From the NCBI GenBank assembly GCA_046545575.1, contig JBKGZM010000009.1, positions 1 to 45,743 of the forward strand: a stretch of 45,743 bases of DNA, read 5' to 3'. Below are positions 41,167 through 45,743 of the stretch, piece by piece (position 1 is the stretch's first letter; the number at the start of each line of letters is the position of its first letter). Made by a program: the position numbers and the translations under genes. Below the pieces are notes generated by a model, which ran no database searches, was not told the origin of the DNA, and saw only the letters and a list, made by a program, of their open reading frames with translations. This DNA is from JAGXOF01 sp046545575 (GTDB lineage Bacteria; Chloroflexota; Dehalococcoidia; SZUA-161; SpSt-899).

Positions 41167-41210
41167 CTAAATCCTTTAGCAAAGAGGGATTCAGGGGGAT
41201 TGGAGATTGC
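41167..41210. repeat. Degenerate second copy of the 57-bp repeat
   Basis: CTAAATCC...TTTAGCAAAGAGGGATTCAG then GGGGGATTGGAGATTGC aligns with the right two thirds of the element at 3126-3182, including the terminal GAGATTGC. The left terminus is missing. Confidence 0.5.
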
Positions 41211-41267
41211 TTCGCCCTGTTAGCGGATGATCTGGCTGAACAGTAATAGGGAATGGAGGATTTGAGC

Positions 41268-43271
41268 ATGTCGAGTTCGCAGTTGGATGACCTCTGTATC
41301 AACACAATTCGCCTCCTGGCAGTCGATGCTGTCCAGAAGGCAAACTCAGGGCATCCGGGCGCACCGATGGGAATGGCACCAATGGCCTATGTCCTGTGGG
41401 ATCGATTCCTGAAGCATAATCCCGCTGACCCAAAATGGCCTGACCGGGACCGATTTCTCCTCTCCGCAGGCCACGCATCAGCCATGCTCTACGCGCTTTT
41501 ACACCTCACTGGATATGACCTTCCACTGGACGAGATAAAGCGGTTCAGGCAGTGGGGAAGCAAGACCCCGGGCCATCCTGAGTACAGGACCACACCAGGC
41601 GTTGAGGCCACAACCGGGATGCTCGGACAGGGCTTTGCCAACGGCGTCGGCATGGCCATCGCTGAACGGTGGCTGGCGGAGCACTACAATTGCCCCGGAC
41701 ACGAGATAATCGATCACTATACATATGGAATCGTATCGGACGGAGACCTCCAGGAAGGAATATCCTCGGAGGCTGCATCGCTGGCAGGGAAGCTCCGCCT
41801 GGGAAAGCTCATCTATCTCTACGACGACAACGATATCTCGATCGAAGGGAGCACCGATCTGAGCTTTACCGAGGATGTGGGCAAGCGGTTTGAGGCATAT
41901 GGATGGCACGTCGTTGGCCCTCTCGACGGAATGGACCCACAGGCGGTGGAAGAGGCCATAAAGGCGGCCCAAAGAGAACGGGAGCGCCCGAGCCTCCTTA
42001 TTTGCCGGACGGTTATCGGCTATGGCAGCCCCAACAGGGCCGGCACCGCTAAAGCTCACGGCGAGGCGCTCGGCGAGGAGGAGGTCCGTCTTACAAAGGA
42101 AAACCTGGGCTGGAATTACAGAGAGCCGTTTGCCGTCCCCTTGGAAGCTCAAGAGCATCTCCGCAAGGCGATAGAGCATGGCAGGGAAAGGCAACGTGAC
42201 TGGGAAACTCGGCTGGAGGCGTATCGTCAGAGTTATCCCGGGGACTACGAAGCATTGATGCAGGACCTCCAGGGACGTCTGCCCGAGGGATGGGACCAGG
42301 GCTTATCCGGGCTTTTCGATGGACAGGAGAAGCCTCTTTCCACGCGCAAGGCTTCAGGACAGGTGATGAGCGCCCTCGCATCGAGAGTTCGTGCCCTCGC
42401 GGGCGGCTCGGCGGACCTCGGTACCTCGGTGAAGACGATTATAGACGGCCTCGGGGATTTCGATTGCGGGAGCTACACGGGTCACAACCTGCACTTCGGC
42501 GTCCGCGAGCATGCGATGGCGGGTATAGCGAATGGCATGGCGCTTCATGGGGGGATGATTCCTTACGCATCCACGTTCCTGGTTTTCTACGACTACATGC
42601 GCCCCGCGGTGCGGATGGCCGCGCTCATGGGGATTCGGGTTATTTTCGTTTTCAGTCACGACTCCGTTGGCGTGGGGGAGGATGGCCCCACACACCAGCC
42701 CGTCGAGCAGGTGCTGGGACTCAGGTCCGTGCCCAATCTGGTGACGGTTCGCCCTGCCGATGCAGTGGAAACCGCTGAGGCATGGAAGATAGCCCTTGAG
42801 CGAATTGACGGGCCAACGGCTTTAATCCTTACCCGTCAGGACGTCCCCGTGCTGGAGCGGTCGGCGACCACAGCAGCGGATGGAGTAAGGCGTGGTGGGT
42901 ACGTCCTCTGGGAAGCCTCGACCTCCCCGGAGGTCCTTCTCATCGGCACCGGCTCCGAGGTGCAAATCGCTCTGGAGGCGGGGAAGCTGCTACAGCAAAA
43001 GGGCGTTCAGGCGCGAGTGGTCTCACTTCCTTCTTGGGAGTTATTTGATTCCCAGCCTGAGGAGTACCGCAACAGGGTTCTGCCTCCAAACGTGCCAGTA
43101 CGGGTGTCCGTGGAGGCCGGTACACCATTGGGATGGGAGCACTACATCGGAGCGAGGGGAAAGGCCGTAGGGGTGCCCGGATTTGGGGCTTCAGCTCCGT
43201 GGAAGGATATTTACCAGCACATGGGATTGACCGCTGAGCATGTGGCCGATGAAGCCATGCAGCTCAGGTAA
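41268..43271 (+). CDS. tkt: Transketolase
   Basis: TPP enzyme of the pentose phosphate pathway that moves two-carbon units between sugar phosphates. The 667-residue full-length protein has NSGHPGAPMGMA, the His in LSAGHASAMLY, TPP motif SDGDLQEGISSEA ending in YDDNDISIEG, FGVREHAMAGIANG with the catalytic Glu and the HDSVGVGEDGPTHQP segment. ATG 41268 has GGAGG 7 bases upstream; an ATG 5 codons earlier is possible. Confidence 0.96.
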   Translation: MSSSQLDDLCINTIRLLAVDAVQKANSGHPGAPMGMAPMAYVLWDRFLKHNPADPKWPDRDRFLLSAGHASAMLYALLHLTGYDLPLDEIKRFRQWGSKTPGHPEYRTTPGVEATTGMLGQGFANGVGMAIAERWLAEHYNCPGHEIIDHYTYGIVSDGDLQEGISSEAASLAGKLRLGKLIYLYDDNDISIEGSTDLSFTEDVGKRFEAYGWHVVGPLDGMDPQAVEEAIKAAQRERERPSLLICRTVIGYGSPNRAGTAKAHGEALGEEEVRLTKENLGWNYREPFAVPLEAQEHLRKAIEHGRERQRDWETRLEAYRQSYPGDYEALMQDLQGRLPEGWDQGLSGLFDGQEKPLSTRKASGQVMSALASRVRALAGGSADLGTSVKTIIDGLGDFDCGSYTGHNLHFGVREHAMAGIANGMALHGGMIPYASTFLVFYDYMRPAVRMAALMGIRVIFVFSHDSVGVGEDGPTHQPVEQVLGLRSVPNLVTVRPADAVETAEAWKIALERIDGPTALILTRQDVPVLERSATTAADGVRRGGYVLWEASTSPEVLLIGTGSEVQIALEAGKLLQQKGVQARVVSLPSWELFDSQPEEYRNRVLPPNVPVRVSVEAGTPLGWEHYIGARGKAVGVPGFGASAPWKDIYQHMGLTAEHVADEAMQLR

Positions 43272-43291
43272 GCAGGAAGGTACTATCTCAC

Positions 43292-44062
43292 ATGCGGATT
43301 ATTCGTTTTTCCGACGGCAGAACCAAATATGGCGTCCTGAGAGGGGATGCGGTTTATGAACTTAAGACCAATCCGTTCACAGAGGAACGCAAGAGCTTTC
43401 AGCTAGGGGATACTACCTGCAATCTTGGCGACGTCAAATTGCTTGCTCCCTGCACGCCATCCAAGCTGGTATGTCTGGGCTTGAATTATCGCAGCCACGC
43501 TCAGGAATTCAACCTCTCCATCCCCGAAGTACCCCTTATTTTCCTCAAGCCGTCGACCTCAGTCATTGGCCCTGATGAGGAAATCGTCTTGCCTCCCAGC
43601 TCAAAGCGCGTCGATTACGAAGGCGAACTGGCTGTGGTTATCGGGAAAAGGGCAAAAGATGTACCCGAGGATAGAGCGCGGGACTATGTACTGGGCTATA
43701 CGTGTTTCAATGACGTGACGGAACGCCATAATCAAAAGGCCGACGGGCAGTGGACAAGAGGCAAGGGGTATGATACGTTTGCTCCGCTGGGACCCTGGAT
43801 CGAGACGGAGATCTCCCCCGGCGATTTGAAGCTGGAAACGTATGTAAACGGCGAGGTCCGCCAGTGGGTCCGTACCAGCGACCTCATCTTTGGAGTATCC
43901 AGGCTTGTCAGCTTCATCTCCGAAGTCATGACCCTCCTCCCCGGCGACGTTATAGCCACCGGCACGCCGTCAGGAATTGGCCGCTTGAACCCGGGTGATA
44001 CGGTGTCTGTAACCATAGAGGGCATAGGCTCCTTGACCAATAGCGTGGTTCGCTGGGGTTGA
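43292..44062 (+). CDS. Fumarylacetoacetate hydrolase family protein
   Basis: A 256-residue FAH-fold enzyme: an N-terminal DUF2437-like segment (IIRFSDGRTKYGVL), then CLGLNYRSHAQE, the metal-binding VDYEGELAVVIGK and DVTERHNQ, and GDVIATGTPSGIG. Relatives cleave C-C bonds in beta-diketo acids, decarboxylate oxaloacetate or isomerise hydroxymuconates; the substrate here is not predictable. It lies 20 bases after tkt and may share its mRNA. Confidence 0.92.
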   Translation: MRIIRFSDGRTKYGVLRGDAVYELKTNPFTEERKSFQLGDTTCNLGDVKLLAPCTPSKLVCLGLNYRSHAQEFNLSIPEVPLIFLKPSTSVIGPDEEIVLPPSSKRVDYEGELAVVIGKRAKDVPEDRARDYVLGYTCFNDVTERHNQKADGQWTRGKGYDTFAPLGPWIETEISPGDLKLETYVNGEVRQWVRTSDLIFGVSRLVSFISEVMTLLPGDVIATGTPSGIGRLNPGDTVSVTIEGIGSLTNSVVRWG

Positions 44063-44074
44063 ATATTTGAGGAT

Positions 44075-44162
44075 GTCATTTCGAGTCTGCCGAAGGCGGG
44101 CGAGAAATCATGTCTCCTCTCACACTCGAAGTCTCAAGGTTTCTCCCTTCGGACAAAATGAC
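44075..44162. repeat. Imperfect 88-bp palindromic repeat
   Basis: Bounded by GTCATTT (44075-44081) and AAATGAC (44156-44162). The interior arms also pair imperfectly (CCGAAGGCGGGCGAGAAATC against GGTTTCTCCCTTCGG). It resembles GTCATT...AATGAC dispersed repeats. The reading frame that runs through it into the next gene is not its true N-terminus. Confidence 0.6.
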
Positions 44163-44220
44163 ACCGTCCCGGGCATTCCGAAGGAACAGGGTTCTATCAA
44201 CAGCGAGGAGGTGGATCGAG

Positions 44221-44859
44221 ATGTCAACGCGATTGAGGTCTCTTGGACGTCGTTTTGGAGTTTGGCTGCGGCGTAACTTTGTGGCAGGGGTCATTGTCTT
44301 GATGCCGTTGGTAGCGACTATCGTCGTGCTCCAATGGCTTTTCAATGCTATTGACGGGATCATGGATGCGCTTGTGGAATTCATTATCGGGGAGCCCGTT
44401 ACGGGTGTTGGATTCGGCATCATAGTGGGCCTGGTGTTTATAGCGGGTATATTTGCGGCCAACTTTCTGGGAAAGCGGTTTATCCGCTACGGGGAGTCGT
44501 TCATTTTCAGGGTGCCGATTGTTGGTGAGATATATGGGATGTTCAGGCGGGTCACGGACAGCGTTACTCTGTCCCAGCAGATGGCTTTCAAAGAGGTTGT
44601 GTTCGTGGATTTCCCCAGAACCGGGATGAAGACAATCGGGTTTGTTACCAACAGGATCAAGGACACGTCCGGACAGGAGTTGCTTGCCCTCTACGTGCCC
44701 ACTGTGCCCAATCCCACATCGGGGTTCATCCAGATTGTTCCTCCGGACAGGGTCTCTCGCGCCAACATGTCCGTTGAAGAGGCCATGAGAACGATTTTGT
44801 CAGCGGGCATCGTCATACCGGAGGTTGTTGACCTCGGCGGGACCACTCAGGACGCCTAG
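44221..44859 (+). CDS. DUF502 family membrane protein
   Basis: A 212-residue protein with a basic N-terminus (RLRSLGRRFGVWLRRN), two membrane segments (about 20-42 and 62-85) and a soluble C-terminal domain with FRVPIVGEIYGMFRRVTDSV and VFVDFPRTGMKTIGFVT, the DUF502 signature. Function unknown. ATG 44221 follows GAGGAGG; the longer frame from 44110 begins in the repeat and is rejected. Confidence 0.9.
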   Translation: MSTRLRSLGRRFGVWLRRNFVAGVIVLMPLVATIVVLQWLFNAIDGIMDALVEFIIGEPVTGVGFGIIVGLVFIAGIFAANFLGKRFIRYGESFIFRVPIVGEIYGMFRRVTDSVTLSQQMAFKEVVFVDFPRTGMKTIGFVTNRIKDTSGQELLALYVPTVPNPTSGFIQIVPPDRVSRANMSVEEAMRTILSAGIVIPEVVDLGGTTQDA

Positions 44860-44879
44860 AGAAAGTGAAGCAATCGCTG

Positions 44880-45743
44880 TTAGTCTTTTCTAATCCGGAA
44901 ATGAGCCTGGAGGACCAGTAATAATCGTTTCTTTCTTTCTTTGTGAATAGTGTGGATATGTGGATAACTTGTTCCTCCTTTGGCGGATTTTGGGCGTGAG
45001 GGGACTCGTTCAAGAGACTTGTGAATCTCCTGGAATAGATCGAACCGTGCCTTCACCATCCTTTCTGCAAATTCATTATCGCTCATTTGGTAGGCGATTG
45101 CATCCAGGGATTGAAAACTTACCCCTGGACGCAGGTGATCTTCTGCTTTCGGTAGCGACTTCAGTTTCTCATATGGCGTTTTCACCTCCTCATACGGATA
45201 GGTCTTCCTGACTTTGCCTTTCCTGTCCACCACAGCCACAGGGAAGAAGCAGGGCCGGTGGAAGTTGATATAGATGTTCAGGAAGTCCCTGTTGAATTCA
45301 TTTAGCCTTTCTGCGCTCTTTTGAGGAATATACCCGTACCCCAGCAGCTTTCGTAGCACAGCTCCATTCTTGGTCTCCACAAGACCATTATCGTTACTGT
45401 GCCTGGGCCTGGACTTGGTGAAACGAATGAGAAGCTTGTCCAATAGTTCTGCCACAACCTTGTTTACAAATTCAGACCCGTTGTCGGAATGGAATCCCAC
45501 TGTGGTGAAAGGGAACTGATTCAGCATCTCCGCTAGAACCGGCACCAGGTAAGCCTCTGCTATCTTCTCCACAGAAGCCACTATTTCCCACTGAGTGACC
45601 TCGTCCACTGCATTGATATGATGGACTCCCTTTTCTCCGTCCCGGGCACCTTGATGCACGCTGTCGATGCGTATATAACCCGGCCTGCCCTGTGGATCCG
45701 GCTTTGCCCTCTCTCCAATCCTGGACACCGTGGGCTTTGTCTT
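44880..45743 (-). mobile_element. Partial insertion sequence: DDE (rve-type) transposase, truncated by the window end
   Basis: The frame is open to the last base, so only the C-terminal 287 residues are seen. An integrase-core RNase H fold is indicated by the acidic triad: D in IRIDSVHQG, D in FHSDNGSEF and E in NGLVETKNG. The sequence is followed by a long basic C-terminal domain (HKERKKRLLLVLQ). Its family is close to IS481/IS3-like rve transposases, but I cannot place it. The stop is 20 bases from the DUF502 stop; the IS end and target duplication cannot be defined from one side. Confidence 0.85.

Larger units (their letters stand above)
40941..41267. other. Divergent intergenic region between thiL and tkt
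   Basis: 327 bases holding the thiL promoter, the tkt promoter, a hairpin AAGCGCA / TGCGCTT at about 41144-41164 and the degenerate repeat copy at 41167-41210. No gene is supported. Confidence 0.6.

Noticed and set aside
44951..44967. TGTGGATATGTGGATAA, tandem DnaA-box-like motif
   Set aside because: Lies in the transposase coding end (one perfect and one near match); more likely coincidence than an origin.
1..45743. CRISPR array, prophage or rRNA operon
   Set aside because: No regularly spaced repeats, phage structural genes or rRNA sequence were seen anywhere in the window.

Overview
The window is an ordinary bacterial chromosome segment dominated by housekeeping genes, with no phage or plasmid backbone and no CRISPR array. 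Family assignments were made by reading translations and motifs; no database search was run. The gene set points to a Gram-variable, probably anaerobic bacterium of the Chloroflexota, possibly Dehalococcoidia-like: EtfBA, biotin-dependent carboxyltransferase subunits without a carrier, a NatB-like ABC exporter, a thermospermine-synthase-type aminopropyltransferase, and many short palindromic repeats between and inside genes. This placement is inference; a 16S or marker-gene tree would be needed to settle it.

Layout. 68-4203: ABC-2 exporter locus, two coupled permease genes on the minus strand (the larger carrying a C-terminal PrsW-type membrane protease domain) and a divergent ATPase gene, closed by a strong bidirectional terminator. 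4259-7501: two carboxyltransferase genes (12S-like and 5S-like) on the minus strand. 7792-14760: plus-strand run pyrC, dnaA, a candidate oriC, obg, nadD, pyrE, tRNA-CAU, a DUF401 membrane protein and a small zinc-ribbon protein. 14765-17435: fabF and folC on the minus strand. 17510-18448: argF-like gene, convergent with etfBA (18532-20378). 20639-24721: small accessory genes, namely an FMN-binding oxidase-like protein, a membrane/coiled-coil protein, a zinc-ribbon DUF4870 protein, an acidic-tailed beta/alpha protein, a ferritin-like protein and a cupin. 24872-33411: a small membrane protein divergent from mutS, then speD, speE, pcrA, rph and a DUF1015 gene as a tightly packed plus-strand operon. 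33418-36088: serA plus a class V aminotransferase (serine biosynthesis). 36346-36681: rsfS without a usable start codon. 36668-39800: a minus-strand chain vapB-vapC-tsaE-tsaB-zinc protein-THEP1 NTPase-ndk with mostly overlapping reading frames. 39915-40940: thiL. 41268-44859: transketolase, a fumarylacetoacetase-family hydrolase and a DUF502 membrane protein. 44880-end: a DDE transposase cut by the window edge.

The items most worth following are: the ABC permease-PrsW fusion; a SpeD homologue in which the Glu before the pyruvoyl Ser and the catalytic Cys are both replaced, next to an ACL5-like SpeE (a possible re-purposed decarboxylase in an unusual polyamine pathway); a vapBC toxin-antitoxin pair translationally coupled to the tsaE-tsaB tRNA-modification genes; an OTC homologue whose HCLP motif reads HPMP; palindromic repeats captured in frame inside two coding sequences; a candidate origin with three evenly spaced DnaA boxes; and several genes (mutS, thiL, argF and possibly speD) whose best promoter sits so close to the start that the mRNA would be leaderless.
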